A DNA stretch of 64,000 bases from Streptomyces sp. ALI-76-A (GCF_030287445.1 NZ_JASVWB010000002.1:5828001-5892000), one strand, 5' to 3'; numbered from the stretch's first letter, positions 43,285 to 51,463 are shown. Made by a program: numbers and translations. The notes: a model not told the origin generated them from the letters alone.

Positions 43285-44271
43285 ATGAGTGCCGACACGA
43301 CCACCCCTGCCAAGGTGCCGCCGCCGCGGCAGGCACCGCCACCACCGGCCGTCGCGAGGAAGCCACCCGGGAAACGGCCCTCGACCGGGGTCCACGTGCC
43401 CTGGCTGCTGCTCGCCCCCTGTCTCCTGATCCTCGCCCTGGTCCTCGGCTATCCCCTGGTCCGCCTGGTCACCCTCTCCTTCCAGAAGTTCGGGCAGTCC
43501 CAGCTGTGGGGCTTCCAGCCGGCCGAGTCGGTCGGGCTCGACAACTTCACCAAGGTGCTGGGCGACGGCGAGTTCTGGGCGGTCGTCGTCCGGACCATCG
43601 TCTTCGCGGCCGGCTGCGTGATCTTCACGATGGTCATCGGCATGCTCGTCGCGCTGCTGCTCCAGCGCGTCTCCGGCTGGGTGAAGGTCCTCATCAACAT
43701 CGCGCTGGTGGCCAGTTGGGGCATGCCGATCATCGTCGCCACCACGGTCTTCAAGTGGCTGTTCGACGCGGACTACGGCATCCTCAACGCGCTGCTCAGC
43801 AGGTTGCCCGGCGTCGACCTCATCGGCCACAACTGGTTCGCGAGCGGACCGCAGGGCCTGGCCGTGATCATGCTGCTGGTGGTCTGGGGTGCCGTGCCCT
43901 TCGTCGTGATCACCCTGAGCGCCGGTCTCACCCAGGTCCCCAAGGAACTGGAGGAGGCGGCCCGGCTGGACGGCGCGGGCGCCTGGAACGTCTTCCGGTA
44001 CGTCACGCTCCCCATCCTCAAGCCGATCATCGTGATGCTCACGACCCTGTCGGTCATCTGGGACATGGGTGTCTTCCCGCAGGTCTTCGTGATGCGCAAC
44101 GGCCACCCGGAGGCCGAGTTCCAGCTGCTCACCACCTACTCCTACGACCGCGCCTTCGTGGTCAACGACTACGCGCAGGGCTCGGCCATCGCCCTGCTCA
44201 CCGTGGTGCTGCTGCTCGGCGTGGTCGCCGTCTACATGCGTCAGATGCTGAAGATCGGAGACGTCGAATGA
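43285..44271 (+). CDS. dasB: Chitooligosaccharide ABC permease DasB
   Basis: A 328-residue MalF-type permease with about six helices after a Pro-rich cytoplasmic N-terminus (residues 1-35: PPPRQAPPPPAVARKPPG). The EAA motif EAARLDGAGAWNVFRYVTLPIL (about 225-246, seen in parts) contacts the ATPase. It forms the membrane channel with DasC for chitobiose uptake. GAGGAG lies nine bases before the ATG. The stop overlaps dasC (ATGA). Confidence 0.94.
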   Translation: MSADTTTPAKVPPPRQAPPPPAVARKPPGKRPSTGVHVPWLLLAPCLLILALVLGYPLVRLVTLSFQKFGQSQLWGFQPAESVGLDNFTKVLGDGEFWAVVVRTIVFAAGCVIFTMVIGMLVALLLQRVSGWVKVLINIALVASWGMPIIVATTVFKWLFDADYGILNALLSRLPGVDLIGHNWFASGPQGLAVIMLLVVWGAVPFVVITLSAGLTQVPKELEEAARLDGAGAWNVFRYVTLPILKPIIVMLTTLSVIWDMGVFPQVFVMRNGHPEAEFQLLTTYSYDRAFVVNDYAQGSAIALLTVVLLLGVVAVYMRQMLKIGDVE

Positions 44272-45107
44272 GTCCTGTGGCTGAGCCGCGCCGGAAGTCC
44301 CGGCTCGGCTGGAACCTGCTCGGCCTCCTCGTCTTCGTCACCGCCGGCTTCCCCGTCTACTGGATGCTCAACACGGCGTTCAAGCCGGCCAAGGACGCCA
44401 TCGACCCGGACCCGAGCCTGCTGCCGACGGGCCTGACCCTGTCCAACTTCAGCCGCGCGCTGGACATCGCGGACTTCTGGGGGCCGGTCGGCCGCAGCCT
44501 GGTCGTCTCCCTCGCGGTGGTCGTGATCGGCATGATCGTCGGCATGCTGGCCGCGCTCGCCATCTCCCGGTTCGCCTTCCGCGGCCGCAAGATCGTGATC
44601 GTCGGCATCCTGGCGGTCCAGATGGTCCCGCTGGTCGCGATGATCATCCCGGTCTTCCTGCTCCTCAACGACCTGGGCCAGTACGACCGGCTGACCGGCC
44701 TGATCATCACCTACCTGACCTTCATCCTCCCGTTCACCGTGTGGACGCTGCGTGGCTTCATCGTCAACATCCCGAAGGAACTGGAGGAGGCGGCGATGGT
44801 CGACGGTTGCAGCCGCACCAGCGCCTTCGTCCGGGTCGTCTTCCCGCTGCTCGCCCCCGGCATGGTCGCCACCTCGGTCTACGGCTTCATCCAGGCCTGG
44901 AACGAGTACCTGTACGCCCTGATGCTGCTCAGCCAGAAGAACCAGACCGCGACCGTCTGGCTCGGCAACTTCACCACCAAGCACGGCACCGAATACGCGC
45001 CGATGATGGCCGGAGCCACCCTGATGGCCGTGCCGATCGTCGTCCTCTTCCTCCTCGTCCAGCGCAAGATGGCCGCGGGTCTGACCGCGGGCGCCGTGAA
45101 GGGATAA
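44268..45107 (+). CDS. dasC: Chitooligosaccharide ABC permease DasC
   Basis: A 279-residue MalG-type permease with six helices and the EAA loop EEAAMVDGCSRTSAFVRVVFPLL (parts). It partners with DasB. The ATG overlaps the dasB stop by four bases, ensuring coupled translation. The GH3 gene follows after 8 bp, so the transport and hydrolysis genes share one mRNA. Confidence 0.94.
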   Translation: MSPVAEPRRKSRLGWNLLGLLVFVTAGFPVYWMLNTAFKPAKDAIDPDPSLLPTGLTLSNFSRALDIADFWGPVGRSLVVSLAVVVIGMIVGMLAALAISRFAFRGRKIVIVGILAVQMVPLVAMIIPVFLLLNDLGQYDRLTGLIITYLTFILPFTVWTLRGFIVNIPKELEEAAMVDGCSRTSAFVRVVFPLLAPGMVATSVYGFIQAWNEYLYALMLLSQKNQTATVWLGNFTTKHGTEYAPMMAGATLMAVPIVVLFLLVQRKMAAGLTAGAVKG

Positions 45108-45115
45108 CGCACCCG

Positions 45116-46666
45116 ATGACGACATTCGCCAGCGGTACCGGCACCCTGACGCGCGACGCGCTCACCGTGCTCCAGCCCGGCTTCACCGGCACCACCGCCC
45201 CCGACTGGCTGCTGCGCCGCCTCGGCGAGGGCCTCGCCTCGGTCGGCCTGTTCGGCCGCAACATCGCCTCGCCCGACCAGCTGTCCGCCCTGACCGCCCA
45301 GTTGCGCGCCGAATGTGACGACGTACTGGTCGCGATCGACGAGGAGGGCGGAGACGTCACCCGCCTGGAGGTGCGCACGGGCTCCGGCTTCCCCGGCAAC
45401 CACGCGCTGGGCGCGGTGGACGACGTGGAACTGACCCGGGAGGTGGCGCGCGCGCTCGGCCACCGTCTCGCGGCCTGCGGCGTCAACTTCAACTGGGCGC
45501 CGTCCGCCGACGTGAACTCCAACCCCGACAACCCGGTGATCGGCGTGCGGTCCTTCGGCGCCACCCCCGGCCTGGTCGCCCGGCACACCGCGGCCTACGT
45601 CACCGGCCTCCAGTCGGCGGGCGTCGCCGCCTGCACCAAGCACTTCCCGGGCCACGGCGACACGGCGGTCGACTCCCACCACGCGCTGCCCCGCATCGAC
45701 GCGGACGCCTCGGTGCTGTACGACCGTGAACTGGTCCCCTTCCGCGCGGCGATCGCCGCCGGCACCCGGGCGGTCATGACCGCCCACATCGTGGTCCCGG
45801 CCCTGGACCCGGACCGCCCGGCCACCCTGTCCCGCCGGATCCTCACCGACCTGCTGCGCGGCGAACTCGGCTACGAGGGCCTGATCGTCACCGACGGCAT
45901 GGAGATGCAGGCCATCGCCGGCACCTACGGCATCGAACGCGGCAGCGTCCTCGCCCTGGCGGCCGGCGCCGACGCCATCTGCGTGGGCGGCGGCCTCGCG
46001 GACGACGAGACGGTACGCCGCCTGCGCGACGCCCTCGTCTCCGCCGTGCGCTCCGGCGAACTCGCCGAGGAACGCCTCGCGGACGCGGCGGACCGGGTCC
46101 GGTCACTGGCCCGCTGGACGGCGTCGGCGAGCGGGCGGGGGAGCGGAGCGGGAAACGGAGCGGTGAGCGGGGCGGGGGTGCCCCCGGCCACCGCCGACGT
46201 CGGCCTCCGCGCCGCCCGCCGCGCGCTGCGCCTCACCGGCGCCGAGGACTTCGCCCCGCTCACCGAAGCGCCGTACGTCGCGGCCCTCACCCCGGTGGCG
46301 AACATCGCGGTCGGCGACGAGACCCCCTGGGGCGTGGCCGCGGAGCTGGCCCGCCTGCTCCCCGGCACGGAGACCGGGACCTTCACGGACGAGCAGGCCG
46401 GGCCCGGGGTGCTCGCGGCGGCCGGCCCGCGCCGCATCGTGGCCGTCGTCCGCGACGAACACCGGCACCCCTGGATGGCGGCGGCCCTCGACACGCTCCT
46501 GTCGTCCCGCCCCGACACGATCGTCATCGAGATGGGCCTGCCCCAGGCCACCCCCCGAGGCGCCCTCCACATCGCCACCCACGGCGCCGCCCGCGTCTGC
46601 GGCCTCGCGGCGGCGGAGATCATCGCCGCGGAGGCCGACGCGGGAGAGGCCGTCGCGGGGGTGTAG
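45116..46666 (+). CDS. dasD: Glycoside hydrolase family 3 beta-N-acetylglucosaminidase DasD
   Basis: A 516-residue cytoplasmic GH3 enzyme without signal peptide. The general acid/base region KHFPGHGDTAVDSHHALP (about residues 179-196) contains the Asp-His dyad used by NagZ-type enzymes, and the nucleophile Asp is in VTDGMEM (about 260). The C-terminal part after residue ~350 includes a Gly/Ser/Ala linker (ASASGRGSGAGNG). It splits imported chitobiose to GlcNAc. The S. coelicolor das locus carries the GH3 gene dasD in this place. It is the fourth gene of the DasR-controlled operon and is followed by a terminator. Confidence 0.9.
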   Translation: MTTFASGTGTLTRDALTVLQPGFTGTTAPDWLLRRLGEGLASVGLFGRNIASPDQLSALTAQLRAECDDVLVAIDEEGGDVTRLEVRTGSGFPGNHALGAVDDVELTREVARALGHRLAACGVNFNWAPSADVNSNPDNPVIGVRSFGATPGLVARHTAAYVTGLQSAGVAACTKHFPGHGDTAVDSHHALPRIDADASVLYDRELVPFRAAIAAGTRAVMTAHIVVPALDPDRPATLSRRILTDLLRGELGYEGLIVTDGMEMQAIAGTYGIERGSVLALAAGADAICVGGGLADDETVRRLRDALVSAVRSGELAEERLADAADRVRSLARWTASASGRGSGAGNGAVSGAGVPPATADVGLRAARRALRLTGAEDFAPLTEAPYVAALTPVANIAVGDETPWGVAAELARLLPGTETGTFTDEQAGPGVLAAAGPRRIVAVVRDEHRHPWMAAALDTLLSSRPDTIVIEMGLPQATPRGALHIATHGAARVCGLAAAEIIAAEADAGEAVAGV

Positions 46667-46683
46667 TCCGCACGACGACAGGG

Positions 46684-46709
46684 CGCCGGATCCCGCGAGG
46701 GGTCCGGCG
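46684..46709 (+). terminator. Terminator of dasABCD
   Basis: An 11-bp stem CGCCGGATCCC / GGGGTCCGGCG (one G-T pair) with a GCGA tetraloop starts 17 bp after the dasD stop codon. Confidence 0.85.
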
Positions 46710-46760
46710 TCTGCGCGTGCTGTCGTTCTCGTGCGGGGCTCGGCGTCTGCGCGTGCTGTC
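46705..46760 (+). repeat. 20-bp direct repeat after dasD
   Basis: CGGCGTCTGCGCGTGCTGTC is repeated exactly at 46705-46724 and 46741-46760. The first copy overlaps the terminator arm. Confidence 0.85.
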
Positions 46761-46784
46761 CGTCCCGGCCAGGGCCCGTTCTCC

Positions 46785-46957
46785 GGTCGGTGCGCCTGGG
46801 GCGGTGCGGTGTGCGGCCGGGAGGCGCGGGTCAGCGGTCGGTGGTGGTGCGGCCGGGGGCCGGGGTCCGGTTACGGTGCGGCGTGTGCGGGCCTGGAGGT
46901 GTGGCCTCCGGCCGGGAGGTGTGGTCGGTGCGCCGGGGCGGTGCGGTGTGTGGCCGG
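46785..46957 (+). repeat. 35-bp direct repeat in G-rich intergenic DNA
   Basis: The unit starting GGTCGGTGCGCC and ending GTGTGCGGCCGG-like occurs at 46785-46820 and 46923-46957 with one extra T and one substitution. The whole stretch 46780-46998 is G-rich on the plus strand and lacks a credible gene. Confidence 0.75.
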
Positions 46958-46998
46958 CGGACCGGGGAGAGTGCGGCCGGGGGGCGGTGCGGCCGGGG

Positions 46999-47167
46999 CT
47001 AGTGCCGTGGCAGGCAACGTTCGCCCCGTCGCGACGCCCGGCACGCCCTCTCGCCGCACCGGCCGAAAGCCCAAGTACATCCAGTACGAGGGCTTCCGGC
47101 CGGCACGCCGAGAGCACGCACCGGACGCCGCTCCTTGACGGGCAAACGTTGCCTGCCGCGGCACTAG
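46999..47167. mobile_element. MITE-like palindromic element bounded by CTAG
   Basis: A 169-bp element begins and ends in CTAGTGCCG / CGGCACTAG. The terminal inverted repeats are about 30 bp (matching the first 27 bases with two mismatches: CTAGTGCCG, GGCAGGCAACGTT, GCCC). An inner palindrome joins CCGGCCGAAAGCCC with GGGCTTCCGGCCGG around a GTAC-containing loop, so almost the whole element can fold into one hairpin. There is no transposase. CTAG ends with a central TA are the hallmark of IS630/Tc1-type insertion, so it may be a non-autonomous relative. The right CTAG supplies the nagB stop codon (TAG on the minus strand). Confidence 0.65.
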
Positions 47168-47949
47168 ATCCCCTGCCAGTCCGGCTTGTTGGCGAACGTG
47201 TGCCGGAAGTAGTCCGCCAGCTTCAGCTTGGAGGCGGCGGCCTCGTCGGCCACCACCGTCGCGTGCGGGTGGAGCTGGAGGGCCGAGGCCGGGCACACCG
47301 CCGCGACCGGCCCCTCCACGGTCGCCGCGACCGCGTCCGCCTTGCCCTCGCCGGTCGCGAGAAGAACCAGGTGCCGGGCTTCCAGGATGGTCCCGATGCC
47401 CTGCGTGATCACGTGGTGCGGGACCTGTGCGATGTCTCCGTCGAAGAAACGCGCGTTGTCCACCCGGGTCTGCTCGGTCAGCGTCTTGATCCGGGTCCGC
47501 GAGGCCAGCGACGAGCACGGCTCGTTGAACCCGATGTGCCCGTCGGTCCCGATCCCCAGCAACTGGAGGTCCACCCCGCCGGCCCCGGCGAGCGCCCGGT
47601 CGTAGGCCTCGCACGCGCCCTGGACGTCCGCGGCCGTCCCGTCCGGCCCCATGAACGAGTCCATCCCGATCCCGAGCGGCTCCAGCACCTCGCGCCGGAG
47701 CACCGAACGGTACGACTCCGGGTGTTCGGCGGGCAGCCCCACGTACTCGTCGAGCTGCGCGATCCGCGCCCGCGAGGCGTCCACGGCACCGGAGCGGACC
47801 TTCGCCGCCAGCGCCTCGTAGACGGGCAGCGGCGTCGAGCCGGTGGCCACACCGAGCAGGGCGTCGGGCTTGCGCCCGAGCAACTGCGCCATGGCCCCGG
47901 CGACGAGTTCGCCGCCCGCCTTGGCATCCGGAACGATGACAACTTCCAC
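47164..47949 (-). CDS. nagB: Glucosamine-6-phosphate deaminase
   Basis: A 261-residue enzyme converting GlcN-6-P to fructose-6-P and ammonia. Motifs: LGVATGSTPLPVYEAL (substrate phosphate), LDEYVGLP with the catalytic Asp, LLGIGTDGHIGFNEP with Asp/His, all intact. It is the final step of GlcNAc use and shares DasR control through the dre upstream at 48019. GTG start (VEVVIVPDA). The stop codon TAG lies within the terminal CTAG of the MITE-like element, so insertion may have fixed or moved the stop; the C-terminus KPDWQGI is of normal length. Confidence 0.95.
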   Translation of the reverse strand: MEVVIVPDAKAGGELVAGAMAQLLGRKPDALLGVATGSTPLPVYEALAAKVRSGAVDASRARIAQLDEYVGLPAEHPESYRSVLRREVLEPLGIGMDSFMGPDGTAADVQGACEAYDRALAGAGGVDLQLLGIGTDGHIGFNEPCSSLASRTRIKTLTEQTRVDNARFFDGDIAQVPHHVITQGIGTILEARHLVLLATGEGKADAVAATVEGPVAAVCPASALQLHPHATVVADEAAASKLKLADYFRHTFANKPDWQGI

Positions 47950-48018
47950 GCTGGGCCTGCCGATCTGAGGAGACGGTCTGAACAGAGAGGGCGCGACGGG
48001 GACCCGAAGGGGCCTATG

Positions 48019-48030
48019 TGGTTTAGACCA
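48019..48030. promoter_or_regulatory. DasR-type operator (dre) at nagB
   Basis: TGGTTTAGACCA matches the core TGGTCTAGACCA at 11 of 12 positions, 70 bp upstream of the nagB start codon. It places nagB in the DasR regulon. Confidence 0.9.
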
Positions 48031-48088
48031 ATCTAACAGAGCCGGCCCCTCCGGCCCAGGTGCGGACAGGCCCGCACCCTCGGGCGCC

Positions 48089-48841
48089 TCAGGTCAGCGA
48101 GCCACCCGTCGCGTCCACCCAGCTCCCGGTGACCCACCGGCCGCCGTCCGAGGCCAGGAACGCGACCACGTCCGCGACGTCCGCCGTCTCGCCCACGCGG
48201 CCGAGCGCCGAGACCGCCGCCGCCTGCGCCCAGCCCTCCTCGGTGCCGTGCAGCAGATCGGCGGTGTTGTCCGTGTCGATGATGCCCGGCGCCACCGAGT
48301 TCACCGTGATGCCCCGGGGGCCCAGCACCTTCGACAGGTCCCGGGAGAAGACGTCCAGCGCGCCCTTCGTCATCGCGTACGCCATCAAGTGCGGGAAGAC
48401 CGCGGTACGTGCGAGCCCCGACGATATGTTGACGATCCGGCCGCCGTCGCGCAGCCGGTCCAAGCCGTGCTTGACGATGAAGAACGGCGCCTTCGCGTTG
48501 ACCGCGAAGACCCGGTCGTACTCCTCCTCGCTGATCACGTCCAGGCCCGGAGTCGTCCCGATCCCGGCGTTGTTCACGAGGATGTCCACGCCGTCCGCGT
48601 GCCGGTCGAACTCCTTCCACAGGGCCTCCGCGTCACCCGGCAGCCCCAGTTCGGTGCCGATCGCGAAGGCTGAGCCGCCGGTCGCCTCGATGGCGGCGAC
48701 CGTCTCCTTCGCCGCCGTCTCGTTCCTGCCGTAGTGCACCGCGACCCGGGCGCCGTCGCGCCCCAGCCGTTCGGCGATCCCGCGCCCGATGCCCCTGCTC
48801 GCTCCCGTGACCAGAGCCGTCCTGCCCGCAAGCACGCCCAT
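48089..48841 (-). CDS. Short-chain dehydrogenase/reductase (FabG-like)
   Basis: A 250-residue classical SDR: cofactor motif TGASRGIG (about residues 12-19), NNAG (about 87-90), catalytic Ser in NISSG (about 138-142), YxxxK as YAMTKGA (about 154-158), and APGIIDTD after the active site. An NADPH preference is suggested by the Arg in SRGIG and the HYGRN segment. The substrate is unknown. ATG with GGGAG six bases upstream; the frame is open six codons further. It is divergent from a TetR gene, and two operator-like repeats lie between them, so the TetR probably controls it. Confidence 0.88.
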   Translation of the reverse strand: MGVLAGRTALVTGASRGIGRGIAERLGRDGARVAVHYGRNETAAKETVAAIEATGGSAFAIGTELGLPGDAEALWKEFDRHADGVDILVNNAGIGTTPGLDVISEEEYDRVFAVNAKAPFFIVKHGLDRLRDGGRIVNISSGLARTAVFPHLMAYAMTKGALDVFSRDLSKVLGPRGITVNSVAPGIIDTDNTADLLHGTEEGWAQAAAVSALGRVGETADVADVVAFLASDGGRWVTGSWVDATGGSLT

Positions 48842-48863
48842 GTCAAGCTCCCTCCACATTCTC

Positions 48864-48875
48864 TAGCGGTCGCTA
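48864..48875. promoter_or_regulatory. Operator-like palindrome A (SDR/TetR intergenic)
   Basis: TAGCGGTCGCTA (arms TAGCG/CGCTA) lies 22 bp before the SDR start. The same motif recurs in variant form 47 bp away near the TetR start, as expected for a TetR-family divergent operator pair. Confidence 0.65.
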
Positions 48876-48910
48876 CAGAAAAACCGTACAGCATGATCCC
48901 GGCACTTCTC

Positions 48911-48922
48911 TAGTAGCCGCTA
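48911..48922. promoter_or_regulatory. Operator-like palindrome B (SDR/TetR intergenic)
   Basis: TAGTAGCCGCTA, reading TAGCGGCTACTA on the other strand, agrees with palindrome A at nine of twelve positions. It overlaps a TATACA that may be the -10 box of the TetR gene. Confidence 0.6.
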
Positions 48923-48935
48923 TACAATTCACTCC

Positions 48936-49568
48936 ATGGTGAGCAGCAAGGACACGAAGGCGCAGGCCAGGCCCGCATCCAAGCCCCGTGGCCGTCCCCG
49001 TTCCTTCGACCGCGAGACCGCTCTGGAGAAGGCGCTCCTCGCCTTCTGGCAGCACGGTTACGAGGCCACGTCCGTCTCCGACCTCACCCGCGTGATGGAC
49101 ATCGGCGCCCCGAGCCTCTACGCGGCCTTCGGCGACAAGCGCTCGCTGTTCGAGGAGGTCGTCCGGGAGTACGGCACGAAGTACGGCTCCTTCGGCGACC
49201 GCGCCCTCGCCGAGGAACCCACCGCCCGCGCCGCCGTCGAGCGCACCCTGCGCGAGGCCGCCGCCGAGTACACCGACCCGGCCCATCCGTACGGCTGCCT
49301 GGTCGTCCACGCGGCCATCAACTGCACGACACCCGAGGTCGAGGCGTCCCTGCGGGAGCGGCGCAACGCCAACATCGCCGCCTTCGAACGCCGTATCCGG
49401 GCCGACATCGCCGCCGGAGTGCTGCCGGCCGGCACCGACGCCGCCGCGCTGGCCCGGCACACCGGCGCCATGATCCAGGGGATGTCCCAGCAGGCGCGCG
49501 ACGGCGCGACCCGGGCCGAGCTGGAGGCGTTGGCGGAAATTGGCCTGACCGTCTGGCCCCGCACATGA
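48936..49568 (+). CDS. TetR-family regulator of the divergent SDR gene
   Basis: A 210-residue regulator with a basic N-terminal tail (KPRGRPRSFDRETALEKAL) and a TetR helix-turn-helix (YEATSVSDLTRVMDIGAPSLYAAFGDKRSLFEEVV read in parts). The C-terminal domain contains a TetR_C-type segment with CLVVHAAINC (Cys near 114 and 123). ATG start in a region without a strong Shine-Dalgarno. Two operator-like palindromes between it and the SDR gene suggest it represses both. The ligand is unknown. Confidence 0.88.
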   Translation: MVSSKDTKAQARPASKPRGRPRSFDRETALEKALLAFWQHGYEATSVSDLTRVMDIGAPSLYAAFGDKRSLFEEVVREYGTKYGSFGDRALAEEPTARAAVERTLREAAAEYTDPAHPYGCLVVHAAINCTTPEVEASLRERRNANIAAFERRIRADIAAGVLPAGTDAAALARHTGAMIQGMSQQARDGATRAELEALAEIGLTVWPRT

Positions 49569-49674
49569 ACCCACACGGGTTAGGCTGCGTGGTGGTTGTC
49601 AGAGCGCCAGGACAGCGGGCGCGGCGGGCGAAGGTCCCAACAACAAACAGCCTCCAACGCATGGACACACCTAG

Positions 49675-49686
49675 TGGTCTAGTCCA
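49675..49686. promoter_or_regulatory. DasR-type operator upstream of the sensor kinase gene
   Basis: TGGTCTAGTCCA, identical to the site at dasR, lies 107 bp after the TetR stop and about 275 bp before the kinase start. No das or nag gene is adjacent. It is 45 bp upstream of a hairpin. Confidence 0.75.
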
Positions 49687-49730
49687 GAATGCGTAGAGAC
49701 AACTGAAAACGAACAGACTTCCGTCCTCCC

Positions 49731-49755
49731 CGCACAGGAGGACGGATCGAGGAAC
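49731..49755 (+). terminator. Hairpin between dre-like site and kinase gene
   Basis: A perfect 9-bp stem CCGTCCTCC / GGAGGACGG with a 7-nt loop. It could end the TetR transcript (162 bp beyond its stop) or a short transcript starting near the DasR-type site. Confidence 0.55.
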
Positions 49756-49960
49756 CGGCGCTCTCTGCCCTGACTGCCCCGGCTCCTCATCCTTCGGCCG
49801 ACCGGGACCGCACACCCCACGGCCGATGTTGCTCCGGGCTGCGGTGCCGGGAGGGTTGAGGGTCCCTCCCAGGCGCCGCGGCCCGCGGGTGTTTCCGGGG
49901 TCGGACGGGTGGTTTCGGGACATGTCCGTACCGCCAGGTACGCTCGCACCCGTGCCCTCC

Positions 49961-51427
49961 ATGAACGAACTCGTACGCCAGCACACGGCCCTCGACGACT
50001 CCGACCTCGAGTGGTTGCACCTGCTGGTCTCGGAGTGGCAGCTGCTCTCCGACCTCTCCTTCGCCGATCTGGTGCTGTGGGTCCCCACCCGCGACGGCGC
50101 CCGGTACGTCTCGGTGGCGCAGATGCGGCCCAACACCGGCCCCACCTCGTACCAGGACGACATGGTCGGCCACCTCGTCCCGCGCGGCCGCCGTCCGATG
50201 CTGGACGTCGCCCACGACGAGGGCCGGATCGTGCGCGAGGGCGATCCGGAGTGGCGCGAGGAGGTCCCGGTCCGGATCGAGTCCATCCCCGTGCGGCGGG
50301 AAGGACGCGTTCTCGGCGTCATCGCCCGCAACACCAACCTCCTCACCGTGCGCACCCCGAGCCGCCTGGAACTGACGTATCTGCAGAGCGCCTCGGACCT
50401 CGCGCAGATGATCGCGGCCGGCGCCTTCCCGTTCGCGAACCAGCAGGTCGACATGGACGCCTCGCCCCGCGTGGGCGACGGCCTGATCCGCCTCGACGCG
50501 GACGGCATCGTCCAGTACGCCTCCCCGAACGCGCTGTCCGCCTACCACCGCCTGGGCCTGGCCTCCGACCTCGTCGGCCACCACCTGGGCAGGACCACCG
50601 CCGAACTCGCCCCCACGCACGGGCCGGTGGACGAGGCGCTCGCCAAGGTGGCCAGCGGCTGGGCCCCGCGGGAGTTCGAGATCGAGTCCGGCGACGGTGT
50701 CATCCAGTTCCGGGCCATCCCGCTCAAACCCAAGGGCACCCGCATCGGTTCGCTGGTCCTGCTCCGTGACGTCACCGAACTGCGCCGCCGCGAGCGCGAG
50801 TTGATCACCAAGGACGCGACCATCCGGGAGATCCACCACCGGGTGAAGAACAACCTGCAGACGGTGGCCGCCCTGCTGCGGCTCCAGGCCCGGCGCATCG
50901 AGTCCGACCGCGGCCGCGAAGCCCTCGAAGAGGCCGTGCGCCGGGTCGGTTCGATCGCGATCGTGCACGAGACGCTCTCCCAGAACCTGGACGAGCGCGT
51001 GGAGTTCGACGAGATCGCCGACCGGGTCCTCGCGATGGTCGCCGAGATCTCCCCGGGCAAGGTCACCGGCCGGCGCAGCGGTCGCTTCGGCATCCTGGAC
51101 GCGGAGGTCGCCACCCCGCTGTCGATGGTGCTGACCGAGATCCTCCAGAACGCCCTGGAGCACGGCTTCCGCGAGGGGGAGACCGGCACCGTCGAGGTCT
51201 CGGCGGTCCGCGGCGGCACCACGAAGGACACTCGCCTCCTGGTCACCGTCCAGGACGACGGCGTCGGCCTGCCCGAGGGCTTCGACCCGCAGACCGCGGG
51301 CAACCTCGGCCTGCAGATCGTCCGGACACTGGTGGAGGGCGAGTTGGGCGGCACCTTCGACATGGTGCCGGCGCCGGAGCGGGGGACCCGGGTGATCCTG
51401 GACGTGCCGGTGCGGGCCAACAAGTAG
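49961..51427 (+). CDS. pdtaS: PdtaS-type sensor histidine kinase (HWE/HisKA_2)
   Basis: A 488-residue soluble kinase that aligns by eye with mycobacterial PdtaS along its length: N-terminal GAF-like domain (EWQLLSDLSFADL, VSVAQMRPNTGPT), a PAS domain (about 165-270; DGIVQYASPNALSAYHR), the HisKA_2 box EIHHRVKNNLQTVAALLRLQ with phospho-His near 292-293, and an HATPase domain (LTEILQNALEHGF, DDGVGLPEGF, GLGLQIV-like NLGLQIVRTL). No membrane helix. The PdtaR-type ANTAR partner is not in this window. Start: ATG 49961 (MNELVRQHTAL) best matches the mycobacterial N-terminus; GTG 49952 and ATG 49922 are alternatives, none with a clear Shine-Dalgarno. Confidence 0.88.
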   Translation: MNELVRQHTALDDSDLEWLHLLVSEWQLLSDLSFADLVLWVPTRDGARYVSVAQMRPNTGPTSYQDDMVGHLVPRGRRPMLDVAHDEGRIVREGDPEWREEVPVRIESIPVRREGRVLGVIARNTNLLTVRTPSRLELTYLQSASDLAQMIAAGAFPFANQQVDMDASPRVGDGLIRLDADGIVQYASPNALSAYHRLGLASDLVGHHLGRTTAELAPTHGPVDEALAKVASGWAPREFEIESGDGVIQFRAIPLKPKGTRIGSLVLLRDVTELRRRERELITKDATIREIHHRVKNNLQTVAALLRLQARRIESDRGREALEEAVRRVGSIAIVHETLSQNLDERVEFDEIADRVLAMVAEISPGKVTGRRSGRFGILDAEVATPLSMVLTEILQNALEHGFREGETGTVEVSAVRGGTTKDTRLLVTVQDDGVGLPEGFDPQTAGNLGLQIVRTLVEGELGGTFDMVPAPERGTRVILDVPVRANK

Positions 51428-51463
51428 CACTCGAGGAGCCCCGGCCCTCGGACGCACAGCAAA

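Larger units (their letters stand above)
46667..46998. other. Intergenic region dasD to MITE-like element
   Basis: About 330 bp between dasD and the palindromic element hold the das terminator and the direct repeats listed separately. Frames open here on either strand are of low complexity and end inside neighbouring features, so no gene is called. Strong G over C skew on the plus strand suggests quadruplex-prone DNA. Confidence 0.6.
49569..49960. other. Intergenic region upstream of the sensor kinase gene
   Basis: This ~390-bp gap contains the DasR-type site at 49675 and a hairpin at 49731, and otherwise no credible gene. ATG 49922 and GTG 49952 in the frame of the kinase are alternative starts. 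A small frame on the minus strand is not supported by codon bias. Confidence 0.55.

Noticed and set aside
46620..47614. Apparent peptides with RKP-Y-GFRP-type segments on both strands
   Set aside because: They come from translating the two arms of the palindromic element in opposite directions; not genes.
46717..48036. 439-codon plus-strand frame through the repeat region and antisense to nagB
   Set aside because: Runs through direct repeats and the MITE-like element; nagB on the other strand has all family motifs.
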